Source of the DNA: a virus
Direction: 5' to 3' (one strand)
Virus record (IMG/VR): IMGVR_UViG_3300044823_000365
Span: 62,001-126,000 of that record
DNA length: 64,000 bases
A model generated the notes under the pieces. That model saw nothing but the letters and a program-made list of their open reading frames with translations. It was not told the origin of the DNA and made no database searches. Position 1 is the stretch's first letter; each line of letters starts with the position of its first letter. Both the position numbers and the translations under genes were made by a program. Shown one piece after another: positions 21,293 through 30,536 of this stretch.

Positions 21293-23782
21293 ATGCCTAT
21301 CCAATATCAAGGTTCCCTGGGCACTATCGCCTCAACGGGCGGCCCCACTTCCAGCTTCACCGGCTTTACGACCGATTCGTCGCTGACCGCCGGTTGGGTT
21401 GCTGTCGCCTTCGTGTATTGGAATACAGCCGCCTATTATCCCACGGGGATTACCGATGGGCACAACGCTTGGGTTCTAGCGCCCAACTCAATACAGTACG
21501 CCCCCAGCGGATACAATGTCGCATTGTTTGTCTCCACCATCGCTACTGGCGGGGCTCTCACGCTCACGGTTGCTTTTTCAGGAGCCGTTTCCTCTCCGAC
21601 AGTCGGCGGCTTGATGTTCAGCGGCGTTTCCGGCTTTGACTTGTCGGGCGGAAATTCCGGCAATGACATCCCGACCACTCCCGCTCTCGCCGTGACGCAA
21701 GCCAATGAAGCTCTGGTTGCCGCGTTTATTTGCAACAACGCCGCCCAAAGCACTCCGACCGGCTGGACCGCTGGGCCTACTTCCAACGCCAGCTACTACG
21801 ACAGCTATTACCAGATCGTCAGCAGCAAGAAAAACTATTTCTGCCCCGGCAGCGCTGCCAACCAGTATGCCGCCGCTATCGTCTCTCTTCCAGCCGTGGC
21901 AGTCACCCAGGCCATCTGGGGCAATGCCGGGGTCTCGGGAGCTGCCGTTTCTTGGACGGGAACGGCATTGGGCTCAACGACTGCGGCAAGCGACGGAAGC
22001 TATTCCATTCCCAGCTTGGCGAACGGAACTTATACGGTTACTCCGACATCGCCTGGAGTGACATTCAATCCAGCCAACCGGACCATAACGATCCTCAACG
22101 ACAGCGTGTACAACATCTGTTTCACGCCCAACTTCAATTGGTGGACGAACAAAGGGGCGGTGATCGGTGCTTCCGGCGCATTCCAGCCGGAGCAGCCTAC
22201 CGTTATTTATGACATCAATCCACGAATCCTGCCGGCTAATCCGGATGGCAGGATTTTCAAGATGTGGTACGAGAGTTCGGGAACCACCAAGCTTTATTAC
22301 GCCGAATCGGCGGATGGCCTAACTTGGAGCCAATACAGCGGCAATCCCATCACGTTGCCGGGAGCTACTGGCGGCGCTTTCGGACCGCGTGTTGTCAAGG
22401 TTGGGATCACGTACTATTTGTATTGCACCTCCGCCCTTTATGGGGTTCCGATCAAGGTTTATACATGCTCGGACGGCTTGTCTTGGGCTCTCCAGAACGC
22501 AAATGCCGTTGCCTTGGGAGTATCGGGGTTCGATTCCGCCGGTGTCGGACAACTCAATGTTGCTGGGATCGCGAGCGGAACTTGGTATGGATACTATTGG
22601 GGTGCCCAGACTACGAGCGCATCCACCGTGGAGTATTACCAAGGGCTGGTAACTTCGACTGACTTGATCGATTGGTCGAAAGACGGAGGCAATCCTGTTG
22701 CTGCTTTCGATGGAGGCACGCTGGCGAACGGCCAGACGTGGAACGGCGCTTCCGCTCTTGGCTTCATCGCGGTCGGAGGCAAGTATTACGCTTATGGCCA
22801 AGTAGTTCCGAATTCCTTTCCCGCCGCCGTCCCACAGCTTCCCAATGACCTGATGATGTGGAGCGCCACGAGCCCGGCGGGTCCTTGGACTGCTCTTGGC
22901 TTCTTCCCTTACTATCGGACCGTGGCGGATGAAGGCGTTGGTAGCCTAAACGGTCAAGTTGCCGATCCATGCATCATGTCGGCTCTCGGCAACGTGTATC
23001 TGTTTTATACCGCTGGGACGGGCAATGGAGCTACGTACAACGTTAATTTGGCCGTTGCGTATTCAACAACTCCCGCTTTGTTGTTCGCCGGCAACCAAGG
23101 CGTCCTGAACGTTCCCATCGTTGGCGAACCGGAATTCAACTTCAATACCTTGGCATCGGACAACTTTAGCGGCGCATTGAGCGGCAGTTGGGTCCAGCGA
23201 GTAGTTTCCAGCGGCAACTATTGCGCGGGAACAACCGCAAGCAACACATACCGGTCGGCCGTTCTGGGGGACAATGCCGATTCTTACTGGGGCGCTCTCA
23301 CTTGGAATGACGACCAATGGTTCCGGATAACTGTCGGTGCCTGTTCTTCCAGTTCCTATGTCGGCGGCATTTTGCGCTCCGGGTTCAATCCCCTATACAC
23401 GGCGCAAACCGCATATCGCCTTTACTGGAATGGCAGCACGGGATCAGGCGGAACTTGGACTATTCAGAAGTTTCTCAACGGTTCGTCCTCGTCCTTGGCA
23501 ACAGGCAGCGCAACGTTGAACACTGGCGATACCCTGACCGGCGTCGTCATCGGCACCGGCATAATGCTTTACTGGAACGATTTGCTTTTGGGTGTCGTGT
23601 CCGATTCCGGCATGGCTTCTGGCGCTCCCGGCATTCTCGTGATCCCAGAAGGCTCTCTGTCGAACGCTTCGATTACGGCATGGAGCGCTGGGAACTTTGT
23701 GGCGAGTAGCCCAACGCCCCCGCCGCCACCCCCGCCGCCACCACCATCGTCGGCGAAGCCCGTGATTTTGTTCATACGCTAG
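21293..23782 (+). CDS. Large adhesin or depolymerase-like tail protein
   Basis: 829 aa. N-terminal beta-sandwich region (1-210), a carboxypeptidase-regulatory-like fold near 215-265 (SDGSYSIPSLANGTYTV), then a GH43/GH32-like beta-propeller (FKMWYES, LYYAESADGLTWS, GPRVVKV, DGLSW) up to about 600, a laminin-G/concanavalin-like module (NFSGALSGSWVQR) and a proline tract of ten residues before a short tail. Likely receptor binding or host-polysaccharide processing; catalytic activity is inferred only. Confidence 0.65.
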   Translation: MPIQYQGSLGTIASTGGPTSSFTGFTTDSSLTAGWVAVAFVYWNTAAYYPTGITDGHNAWVLAPNSIQYAPSGYNVALFVSTIATGGALTLTVAFSGAVSSPTVGGLMFSGVSGFDLSGGNSGNDIPTTPALAVTQANEALVAAFICNNAAQSTPTGWTAGPTSNASYYDSYYQIVSSKKNYFCPGSAANQYAAAIVSLPAVAVTQAIWGNAGVSGAAVSWTGTALGSTTAASDGSYSIPSLANGTYTVTPTSPGVTFNPANRTITILNDSVYNICFTPNFNWWTNKGAVIGASGAFQPEQPTVIYDINPRILPANPDGRIFKMWYESSGTTKLYYAESADGLTWSQYSGNPITLPGATGGAFGPRVVKVGITYYLYCTSALYGVPIKVYTCSDGLSWALQNANAVALGVSGFDSAGVGQLNVAGIASGTWYGYYWGAQTTSASTVEYYQGLVTSTDLIDWSKDGGNPVAAFDGGTLANGQTWNGASALGFIAVGGKYYAYGQVVPNSFPAAVPQLPNDLMMWSATSPAGPWTALGFFPYYRTVADEGVGSLNGQVADPCIMSALGNVYLFYTAGTGNGATYNVNLAVAYSTTPALLFAGNQGVLNVPIVGEPEFNFNTLASDNFSGALSGSWVQRVVSSGNYCAGTTASNTYRSAVLGDNADSYWGALTWNDDQWFRITVGACSSSSYVGGILRSGFNPLYTAQTAYRLYWNGSTGSGGTWTIQKFLNGSSSSLATGSATLNTGDTLTGVVIGTGIMLYWNDLLLGVVSDSGMASGAPGILVIPEGSLSNASITAWSAGNFVASSPTPPPPPPPPPPSSAKPVILFIR

Positions 23783-23791
23783 GGGAGAACC

Positions 23792-24136
23792 ATGGACCCC
23801 CTTTTCATCACATCAGCCTTGCTCGCCATCGGTGCCGCCCTCGACGGGAAGAGCACTGTAGACTTCTTGACAAAAAGCAAGGGCGAGCTGGTCGAGAGCG
23901 ACCCCGTCATGGTGTTCTTCTTCGGGTCGGACGATCCGACTCCCGCCCGCATGTGGGCGACGGGTGCCGTCCTCATCGTGGCTGAAATCGGAGCCGCATT
24001 CTTTGTCTCTCACTTCTGGCATCCTGCCGTGTGGGCATTCGCCGTCCAGCAACTCGTTCAAGCTGGGTACCACACCCGTTGCTGGGTCAACAATGAGAAC
24101 GTCTTGACTTCATACTTGAACTCCGCCAAGAAGTAG
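23792..24136 (+). CDS. Small membrane protein, 114 aa
   Basis: Three hydrophobic stretches (about 5-17, 55-75, 78-92). It ends with a basic/asparagine-rich tail. Its location after the fibre genes would fit a holin or envelope protein, but no family is recognised. Confidence 0.5.
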   Translation: MDPLFITSALLAIGAALDGKSTVDFLTKSKGELVESDPVMVFFFGSDDPTPARMWATGAVLIVAEIGAAFFVSHFWHPAVWAFAVQQLVQAGYHTRCWVNNENVLTSYLNSAKK

Positions 24137-24204
24137 TATTAGGCTATGTGCAATTGGTGACTTTTCGGCCATAAAATGCATGCAAGTTGTTTGTTTTAAA
24201 CAGC

Positions 24205-24240
24205 TTAAAAGTAGCAAAATCTCCCGGTCTGCCGTATACT
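24205..24240 (+). promoter_or_regulatory. TATACT leaderless promoter
   Basis: GTAGCAAAATCTCCCGGTC precedes CCG-TATACT (24235-24240); AAGGAC and ATG follow. Same AAAATC-CCGG block as the other members. Confidence 0.65.
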
Positions 24241-24246
24241 AAGGAC

Positions 24247-27027
24247 ATGAGCGAAGAAACCGCAGCAGCGCCAGCGTCGGTGAATCTGACCCGCGAGATG
24301 TCCCGCACCATCACGGATCATTTTCCATTTGAGGAGATTCGTCCAGTGCAGGAACAAGCATTAAAGCTTGTAAGTCATTGGCTGCTCGGTCCAAAGAAGT
24401 TTTGCATCCTTGAAATTCCGACCGGAGGGGGCAAGTGTTTTTGTCTTGATACTCTTGTTTTAATGTACGACGGTACAATCAAAAAAGTGCAAGATGTACG
24501 CATTGGGGACTTGCTCATGGGCAACGATTCGACGCCCCGACGAGTACTTTCTTTGTCTCACGGCTTTGATGAAATGTACGATGTAGTTCCGATCAAGGGG
24601 GACAAATACACAGTCAATTCCCAGCACATTCTTAGCCTGAAATTCACGGGGGGTACCAAGACCAAGGGAATTTACACTAAATCCCAAGTGCCACAATTTC
24701 GCAAGTTAGGGATCAAAGCAGTATCGAATACGGTTGCGGATATTCCGTTGGAGGATTATCGTTCTTTATCTAAGACACAGAAACATCTTTTGAAGGGGTT
24801 TCGTACGGAAGTATCGTTCCCGTGGCAACCCACTACTGTTGATCCGTACTTTTTGGGGTTGTGGCTGGGTGATGGTACAAGTGACCGCCCCGAAGTTACA
24901 AGTTCGGACGTTGAGATCAGTGGATTTTTGTCCGGCTACGCTAGCGTTCTCGGGTTGGAGGTCAACTCATACTTTCATAACAACGCTTACACATTTTCAT
25001 TAACTACCGGGGAGCGCGGCGGTGATCCAAAAAGCCGCAAGAAAAATCCCCTGCTTAGTATGTTGCGTGATCTCGATCTTTTGAACAACAAGCATATCCC
25101 GCAATCTTATAAATGTAATTCCCGTGAGACTCGCATGCGTGTTTTTGCTGGGCTTATTGACTCTGATGGGCATCACATAGTTCATGGTGGGTATGGGTTT
25201 ATTTTTAAAATCAAACAACTTGCCGAGGATGTGGCCTATCTTTGTCGTTCCTTGGGTTTTGCCGCTTATATGAAACCGTGCAAGAAGACTTGCACAAACG
25301 CCAAAGACGGTCCAGTCGTCGGAAAGTATTGGAGAATTTCAGTATCCTCTGGGGTGGGGATTGAAAGTATCCCGTCTATTCTCCAACGTAAACAGAGTCC
25401 TCCTCGGCAACAAAAGAAAGACCCACTTGTCACGGGCATCAAGGTGTTGCCAGCGGGGCGAGGCGAGTATTTCGGCTTTTTTGTAGACGGCAACGGTCGC
25501 TTCCTTCTCGGCGATTTCACAGTAGTACATAATTCTGGTATAGGCATCGCCGCTGGCTCCTATGCGAAGACCCTTCCCACTTATGGCGCTTATGAGCCGG
25601 GGGCGTATTATCTCTCCCCGCAAAAAGTCCTCACGGAGCAATTGATGGGTGACTTTGAGAAGAACGGTCTCGTGGAACTCCGGGGTCAGGCGAATTACTA
25701 TTGCCCTGAGTTCGACATGGACTGCGAGTCCGCCAGCCTCGTGTTCGAGGACATGCACAACCACGAGACCTGCCACGGGTACAAGCCAGCCAAGGCCCGC
25801 TTCATCGGCAGCCCCCTCTCTGTGACGAATTTCGCATACTATCTTGCTGAGACCACGACAGCGCACCAGCTTCCCGACCGCACATTATTGATTTTGGATG
25901 AAGCCCACGGCACGGAAGATTTGATCCTCGGCTTCACCGACACCAACATCACGCAGAAGAAATGCGACGAACACGAGGCGGGGCGGCTGCCGCTTTTCCA
26001 CGAGGGCGATACCGCTCACGTGTGCGAATGGCTCAATAACATCTTCGTCCCCGCCACACAGGTAAAATACCGCCAGTATCGTACCGATCTCCAGAAGGCT
26101 CGTGACGCCGGAGATAGCGAGCAGAAATCCAAGGTTGCCAAAAAGATCAACGCTACTGACAAGTTCCTAAGCCGCATCGCCCTGTTTACCAACGCCGAGC
26201 AGCCGGAGGAATGGTTCGCCTACAGTGATTGGGACGAGAACAAGAAGAGGGGCACAGGTGATCTCATTATCAAGCCGCTCACCGCCCGGCTGTTCGCCGA
26301 TCAGATTCTCTTCTGTAAGGCGAGCAAGATTTTAATTATGTCAGCCACGATTTTGGACTTCGAAACTTTTATGCGCAACCTCGGCATCGACCCCGCCGAC
26401 GCGGAAGTCCTCGCTATGGACAGCGAGTTTCCTGTTGAGAACCGCCCGATATTCTTCGACGAAGTGGGCGACATGAGCTACAAGAACATCGACAGGACCC
26501 TGCCCCTGATGGCCAAGAAAGTCGAAGCCCTTATGACTCGCTACGGCAAGTACAAGGGCCTAGTGCACTGCCAAAGCTTCCGTACCAACAAGTATCTTGT
26601 GGATTATCTCGGCACGACCGCTCAAGCTGATCGTGTATTGACGCACAGCAGTGGCGTGAAAGGCAGTCGTGAGGCTGCCGTGGAGCAGCATTATGCCGAT
26701 ATGGATAGCCCCACAGTTTTGTTCTCGCCCTCAATGTCGGAAGGCTTGGACCTGAAAGAAGACTTGGCACGTTTCTGCATTGTCGTAAAAATCCCCTTCG
26801 CCCCCCTCACACCTTATATTCGTGCCCGAATGCAAAAAGACCCCGACTGGTATCAATGGTTGGCGGGTCTCAAGCTGATTCAAATGACGGGCCGCGTGGT
26901 GCGTTCAAAAACAGATAAAGCCCACATCTGGATTCTTGATGCTGGATTTCGCAGCTTTCTCGCCCGCAACCGCAGAAAACTGTCGCGTTGGTGGGTAGAC
27001 TCCATCATTGACATGAAGAAGTTGTAG
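24247..27027 (+). CDS. DinG/XPD-like superfamily 2 helicase with intein in Walker A
   Basis: 926 aa; the extein is about 560 aa. Walker A is split as EIPTGGGK/SGIG by an intein. After it come Fe-S-type cysteines (YYCPEFDMDC, CHGYK), a DEAH box (LILDEAH), and helicase motifs (SMSEGLDLKED, QMTGRVVRS). This matches 5'-3' Fe-S helicases that resolve R-loops, forks or flaps. The start is fixed by the TATACT box 6 nt upstream. Confidence 0.88.
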   Translation: MSEETAAAPASVNLTREMSRTITDHFPFEEIRPVQEQALKLVSHWLLGPKKFCILEIPTGGGKCFCLDTLVLMYDGTIKKVQDVRIGDLLMGNDSTPRRVLSLSHGFDEMYDVVPIKGDKYTVNSQHILSLKFTGGTKTKGIYTKSQVPQFRKLGIKAVSNTVADIPLEDYRSLSKTQKHLLKGFRTEVSFPWQPTTVDPYFLGLWLGDGTSDRPEVTSSDVEISGFLSGYASVLGLEVNSYFHNNAYTFSLTTGERGGDPKSRKKNPLLSMLRDLDLLNNKHIPQSYKCNSRETRMRVFAGLIDSDGHHIVHGGYGFIFKIKQLAEDVAYLCRSLGFAAYMKPCKKTCTNAKDGPVVGKYWRISVSSGVGIESIPSILQRKQSPPRQQKKDPLVTGIKVLPAGRGEYFGFFVDGNGRFLLGDFTVVHNSGIGIAAGSYAKTLPTYGAYEPGAYYLSPQKVLTEQLMGDFEKNGLVELRGQANYYCPEFDMDCESASLVFEDMHNHETCHGYKPAKARFIGSPLSVTNFAYYLAETTTAHQLPDRTLLILDEAHGTEDLILGFTDTNITQKKCDEHEAGRLPLFHEGDTAHVCEWLNNIFVPATQVKYRQYRTDLQKARDAGDSEQKSKVAKKINATDKFLSRIALFTNAEQPEEWFAYSDWDENKKRGTGDLIIKPLTARLFADQILFCKASKILIMSATILDFETFMRNLGIDPADAEVLAMDSEFPVENRPIFFDEVGDMSYKNIDRTLPLMAKKVEALMTRYGKYKGLVHCQSFRTNKYLVDYLGTTAQADRVLTHSSGVKGSREAAVEQHYADMDSPTVLFSPSMSEGLDLKEDLARFCIVVKIPFAPLTPYIRARMQKDPDWYQWLAGLKLIQMTGRVVRSKTDKAHIWILDAGFRSFLARNRRKLSRWWVDSIIDMKKL
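24436..25533 (+). mobile_element. Intein 2 (366 aa, LAGLIDADG endonuclease)
   Basis: Begins with Cys after GGGK (CFCLDTLVLMYDG), has a block-B-like VNSQHILSL, two LAGLIDADG helices (FLGLWLGDG and FAGLIDSDG), and ends GDFTVVHN before Ser. The same insertion logic (GK/S) is used by intein 3, and their N-terminal sequences (VFMYDGTIK-like) are similar, so they are related. Confidence 0.92.
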
Positions 27028-27110
27028 GATGAAGCTGTTCTTTAACGGCTTCCCGATTTTCCAACTTCGGACCTCCTGAGTATTACCCTAAACGGACTAC
27101 GGAGGTCCAC

Positions 27111-27731
27111 ATGAAATTTCTCGCATCGTTTCTCTTGCTGGCTGCCTTGGCGGTTCCCTGCTTTGCCCAAGCCCCTCGCTATCCCGTCTCGGCAAATCGC
27201 GTCACCGATCTCAAGCAAGCCAAGCCCATGCTGCAAGAATTCTCCGGAAGCTACGGGCTCGCCGCCATCAATACGCGGACTGGCCTCGGCTTGAGCGGGA
27301 CGCTCGAAGTCACGGACGGCAAGATCGATATCGTCTTCGACAAGATTTATGCCGGGCAGGGCTCCGTGGCGGACCTCGGCGCACCGCAGGTGTTCGCTTT
27401 CAGCTACATCCTCGTCGGGCGGGACACCGTGGATTCCGGTGGACTCTTTTACGCCGAGTTCAGCTACAAGACCAGCAACGGCACTACCGTAACCTTGGGC
27501 CTGCGTTTCTATCCGGCCAAACGCTGCATCGGCGCTGCGACGCTTACCGATTCCGATGGCACGGCGACGGCCAGCTTCATAGCCTTCTTCGCTCCGGTCT
27601 CCGGCGATGTGGAATTCCTCGGCCTCCTTTCGGAAGCGTCGCAGGTTTTCAAAAGCGCCGTTGCCGAAAACTCGGTAGCAGTGTTTACGTCGTGGGCGGA
27701 CGGGACTTGGCATAATCCCAACGAACAGTAA
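27111..27731 (+). CDS. Exported hypothetical protein, 206 aa
   Basis: Clear signal peptide (MKFLASFLLLAALAVPCFAQA, cleavage expected after CFA). The mature part is beta-rich (GLSGTLEVTDGKIDIVF, GLFYAEFSYKTSNG). Strong Shine-Dalgarno (ACGGAGGT). A periplasmic or secreted phage-encoded protein of unknown role. Confidence 0.65.
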   Translation: MKFLASFLLLAALAVPCFAQAPRYPVSANRVTDLKQAKPMLQEFSGSYGLAAINTRTGLGLSGTLEVTDGKIDIVFDKIYAGQGSVADLGAPQVFAFSYILVGRDTVDSGGLFYAEFSYKTSNGTTVTLGLRFYPAKRCIGAATLTDSDGTATASFIAFFAPVSGDVEFLGLLSEASQVFKSAVAENSVAVFTSWADGTWHNPNEQ

Positions 27732-27734
27732 TAG

Positions 27735-27780
27735 AATCAACAACTTAGAAGCAGTGAAAATCCCCCGGCCCGTGTATACT
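27735..27780 (+). promoter_or_regulatory. TATACT leaderless promoter
   Basis: AATCAACAACTTAGAA, then GTGAAAATCCCCCGGCCC, then GTG-TATACT (27775-27780), AGGGGC and ATG. It is closely related to the leftward promoter at 9661-9720. Confidence 0.7.
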
Positions 27781-27786
27781 AGGGGC

Positions 27787-28032
27787 ATGGCCACCTTAAA
27801 GCAGTTCGACCGCACCACCATCCACCTGATGCGCCCAAACTTGAAGCTGCTCTCGCAGCCCCTCTCGCAGCCTTCGCCGCTGAGTACGGCATCGCAGCCG
27901 AACTCGGCAACGCCCGATTCAGCACTACCTACGTCACCTTCGATCTCAAACTTGCAACCAAGTCCGCTGACGGCACGGCCATCAGCAAAGAGCGCGCCGC
28001 CTACACGGAGCTTGCCGACCTGCACGACCTGA
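27787..28032 (+). CDS. 5' part of a frameshifted gene (zero frame)
   Basis: The ATG follows TATACT by 6 nt. Only the first 17 or so codons look like natural protein; after codons CCA AAC at 27834-27839 the -1 frame becomes clearly coding (LEAALAAPLAAFAAEYG and onward) and joins the frame of 28119-28484. The heptamer CCCAAAC at the junction fits a -1 slippery site and is followed after a 5-nt spacer by GCTGC-TCTC-GCAGC. A lost base is the alternative. Confidence 0.45.
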   Translation: MATLKQFDRTTIHLMRPNLKLLSQPLSQPSPLSTASQPNSATPDSALPTSPSISNLQPSPLTARPSAKSAPPTRSLPTCTT

Positions 28033-28118
28033 AACCCGAGTGGCTCGACAAGACCTTCCAGCACAATAGCACCACCTACAGGATCGTCGGACTCAACACT
28101 AGGGCACGCAAGGCTCCA

Positions 28119-28484
28119 GTGCTCGCTTCCAACCCGTCCGGCAAATGTTACAAGTTCCCCGCTTACACCGTCCTAGTCGCCATGGGCGGCAAGCCGACCG
28201 ACGCCAGCCTCGACAAGGCTCGTGAAGCCAACGCCGCCGCCGACGCCACCATTGTAATCGGCCCCCGCAACCCCGACCACGCCGAGATCGAGCGCCGCGT
28301 CACCGAACTCCGTAACGACTGCCCCGAAGGCTATTACGCCGACGGCGAACTTCGCGGCAGCCAGAAGCAGATTCACGACATGCACTACCGCAGCTTTGCA
28401 CGGCAGATCGCCGACTCGCGCAGCGGCAAGAAGCCGCTGTTCGGCAACACGCCCATCGTTGACCGATTCCAAGAACGGGCCTAA
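28119..28484 (+). CDS. 3' part of the frameshifted gene; conserved-looking phage protein
   Basis: The frame is open from 27783 and its translation is protein-like from 27834, well before the ATG at 28119 (ATKSADGTAISKERAAY, FQHNSTTYRIVGLNTR). Full product would be about 230 aa with the 27787 start. RIVGLNTRARKAPVLA and YKFPAYTVL are conserved-looking. Function unknown. A separate start at 28119 is unlikely to be the true one. Confidence 0.55.
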   Translation: MLASNPSGKCYKFPAYTVLVAMGGKPTDASLDKAREANAAADATIVIGPRNPDHAEIERRVTELRNDCPEGYYADGELRGSQKQIHDMHYRSFARQIADSRSGKKPLFGNTPIVDRFQERA

Positions 28485-28502
28485 GTTTCCGCCCCCGCCT
28501 CG

Positions 28503-28536
28503 CCGCCCCCGCTCATACCGGGGGCGGTTCCTTTTT
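28503..28536 (+). terminator. Intrinsic terminator
   Basis: CCGCCCCCG and CGGGGGCGG pair around CTCATAC, followed by TTCCTTTTT. Confidence 0.85.
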
Positions 28537-28540
28537 CGGG

Positions 28541-28546
28541 TATTAT
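28541..28546 (+). promoter_or_regulatory. -10 element 5 nt before ATG
   Basis: GGG-TATTAT, AGTGT, then ATG at 28552. Confidence 0.55.
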
Positions 28547-28551
28547 AGTGT

Positions 28552-28845
28552 ATGGCCCTTTCCTACCGACAACGGAGACGGATGCCCAAGCTGCGGGAAA
28601 TCGCCTTGGTGTGGCGCACCCTCCTGTCTTTGCTTCCCATGGAAGCCGTGGAGCACGGCTGGCGGGAGTCGCAGAAGGGCGTGATCAATTATCGCATCCA
28701 AGCGTTCACAAACGGACGGCAATGGGCTGTGGATATTTATGCGGGCTCCTTTTTTTATGTTGAGATTCAGGGCCTTTTTGGGGAGACATTCCGTGGAGTG
28801 CCATCTCTCATCTTGTTTATCAAGCGAGTCCTACAGTCGTGCTAA
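28552..28845 (+). CDS. Hypothetical basic protein, 97 aa
   Basis: Leaderless-type start. N-terminus basic (YRQRRRMPKLRE), C-terminus hydrophobic. No family recognised. Overlaps the GIY-YIG gene by 7 nt. Confidence 0.5.
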   Translation: MALSYRQRRRMPKLREIALVWRTLLSLLPMEAVEHGWRESQKGVINYRIQAFTNGRQWAVDIYAGSFFYVEIQGLFGETFRGVPSLILFIKRVLQSC

Positions 28846-29228
28846 TCTATATCGTTTTTAACTTTGTCAACGGAAAAGTGTACGTAGGCAAACACCAAGG
28901 CGATAGTTTGCAACGGCGATGGAGATGCCACATTAAAGCGGCCCAAAAGGGCAGCCAGACCTATTTCCATCATGCCCTCCGTAGGCACGGGATTGGCAGT
29001 TTTGGGGTGTATCCGCTTTCGAGCTACGCTTCGTCAGTTCAGGATTTGAACAATCAAGAACGGTTTTATATCGCCAAGTACCGCGCCATGGATCGTGAAC
29101 GGGGGTATAATATGACGGAAGGCGGCGACGGCGGCGGTCCCCGCAACCGTGGAAAAAGTTCTCCGTTGAGTGGAGGAAAAACTTGGGGTTGGCCCACAAA
29201 GGAAAACCACAAACCGCTAGTCATATAG
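28839..29228 (+). CDS. GIY-YIG homing endonuclease, N-terminal part (frameshifted)
   Basis: GTG start. IYIVFNFVNGKVYVGK is the GIY-YIG signature, followed by RW..H, catalytic-type Arg/Glu positions (NNQERFYIAKY) and GYNMTEGG. The frame runs into a stop after KTWGWPTKE. A -1 shift at the TGGGGT tract near 29180 would continue GLAHKGKPQTASH into the frame of the next entry, giving a single protein of about 228 aa. Confidence 0.75.
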   Translation: MLIYIVFNFVNGKVYVGKHQGDSLQRRWRCHIKAAQKGSQTYFHHALRRHGIGSFGVYPLSSYASSVQDLNNQERFYIAKYRAMDRERGYNMTEGGDGGGPRNRGKSSPLSGGKTWGWPTKENHKPLVI

Positions 29229-29524
29229 CGAAAAAAGCCGCCGCTCTTAGGATTAATGACCATACTTCACGTATTTGCCCAACTTGTGGACGGCAGTTTG
29301 TTACCCGGAATGCTGTGCACTCGACTAGGATGTTTTGTTCAAAGTCCTGTTCGGGAACCTACAATATGCAAAAACGGAAGCCACGCGTTCAAAGACGGAC
29401 GGTCTGTCAGTCTTGCAACAAGGCATATCTAACCCCTGCTCATCGATCAAAATTTTGTGGCTCTACTTGCCGACAACGGGCTTTTCGTCGCCAAAAGCGA
29501 ATCTTTAGCGTGAGGCCTAAATGA
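29183..29524 (+). CDS. GIY-YIG homing endonuclease, C-terminal zinc-finger part
   Basis: Continues the same gene in the -1 frame: a GKP-type DNA-binding linker (HKGKPQTASH), then CPTCGRQF..FCSKSC and CQSCNKAY..FCGSTC zinc fingers. It has no start signal of its own. Confidence 0.6.
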   Translation: MGLAHKGKPQTASHIAKKAAALRINDHTSRICPTCGRQFVTRNAVHSTRMFCSKSCSGTYNMQKRKPRVQRRTVCQSCNKAYLTPAHRSKFCGSTCRQRAFRRQKRIFSVRPK

Positions 29525-30156
29525 AGAAGAAACTCATCCCCATTCGATCCGCGGACGAACTCCAGAAAATCCTGTTCATCCAACGTTCATGCACGCGGGT
29601 GGCGAAGAACGAGATGCTGGCCCTGGTGATGCGCAACCGGGAGCCGGAGAAGTACATCCTCGCTGCGAAGAAACTCCTGGCGAAGTACGCCAGCTACCCC
29701 ACGCTCACGGAGTTCGCCGACGACCCAAAATTATCTAATGTCTACAAGTGGGGGGCCACGTTCGGCACGGCGGCGCTGGTCGGCGGGTTGATCTTGCAGG
29801 AAGTGGGGACGCTCCAGCCCGAGTTCGCCCCGGTGCTGCTCCGGGCATTCCTGCTGCTCCTGAAGGAGTTGGACCAGCCGGAGCACAAATCCTTGGTCGA
29901 GCTTCTGATCGGCGAACTCAGGGCGGAGCACATCTCCGCGTGGCAGCCGGAGCGTATCCGGCTGGCGCTGGCCGGGTTGGCCGAGACTTTTGTCGCCGTG
30001 AGCGCGCAGTTCGGGCTCATGACCCAAGGCAAGGAGGGGGCGGCCCTCACGCCCGCGGGCAAGCGGGTGCTGATGCATCTCGCGTCCGCAGCCCGGTTCA
30101 TAGACGAGATGAACGAGGCCCAGGAGAAATTCCAATCGAAAAAGGCAGAACTTTGA
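29521..30156 (+). CDS. Hypothetical helical protein, 211 aa
   Basis: Almost entirely alpha-helical by composition (LLLLKELDQ, LVELLIGELRAEH, LAGLAETFVAVS). It overlaps the preceding stop as ATGA. Family not recognised. Confidence 0.55.
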   Translation: MKKKLIPIRSADELQKILFIQRSCTRVAKNEMLALVMRNREPEKYILAAKKLLAKYASYPTLTEFADDPKLSNVYKWGATFGTAALVGGLILQEVGTLQPEFAPVLLRAFLLLLKELDQPEHKSLVELLIGELRAEHISAWQPERIRLALAGLAETFVAVSAQFGLMTQGKEGAALTPAGKRVLMHLASAARFIDEMNEAQEKFQSKKAEL

Positions 30157-30220
30157 AATTGCAGTATTAGGGGCTGGGTGGATAGTCCAGACTACGCTTC
30201 ACCTAAACAGGGAGACATTT

Positions 30221-30526
30221 ATGTCATTCAAGAGTTTCATCGCATCAACATTTCTAGAAGCCGAGATCGTCAAGCTTGAGGCCGCCTTCGCGGCCATCGA
30301 ATCGAAAGTCGCCACCGTCGTGACCGCCGAAGCGACGAAGATCAAGGCTGATGTGGGCGTCGAGTTGGCCTATGCCAAGGCGGTGTTCGCCACGCTCGAA
30401 GGCAAGGCCAAGGCCGAAGTCGCCGAACTGGAAGCCGATGCCTCCGCAGTTGAGGTCAAGGTGAAGGCCGAAGCCGCAAAGATCGAAGCCGACATCAAGG
30501 CCGAACTCGCAAAATTGAAGCCCTAA
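30221..30526 (+). CDS. Ala/Lys/Glu-rich coiled-coil protein, 101 aa
   Basis: Heptad-like repeats of AKAE, VEVKVKAEAAKIEADIKAEL. Good Shine-Dalgarno (AGGGAG). Composition resembles the larger protein at 39340; both may be structural or phasin-like. Function unknown. Confidence 0.55.
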   Translation: MSFKSFIASTFLEAEIVKLEAAFAAIESKVATVVTAEATKIKADVGVELAYAKAVFATLEGKAKAEVAELEADASAVEVKVKAEAAKIEADIKAELAKLKP

Positions 30527-30530
30527 GCAG

Positions 30531-30536
30531 TATTTC
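30531..30536 (+). promoter_or_regulatory. -10 element 5 nt before ATG
   Basis: GCAG-TATTTC, CCCTT, ATG at 30542; no Shine-Dalgarno. Confidence 0.45.

Noticed and set aside
21293-23782. Host surface adhesin
   Set aside because: No signal peptide, and it is arranged head-to-tail with a phage-fibre gene.
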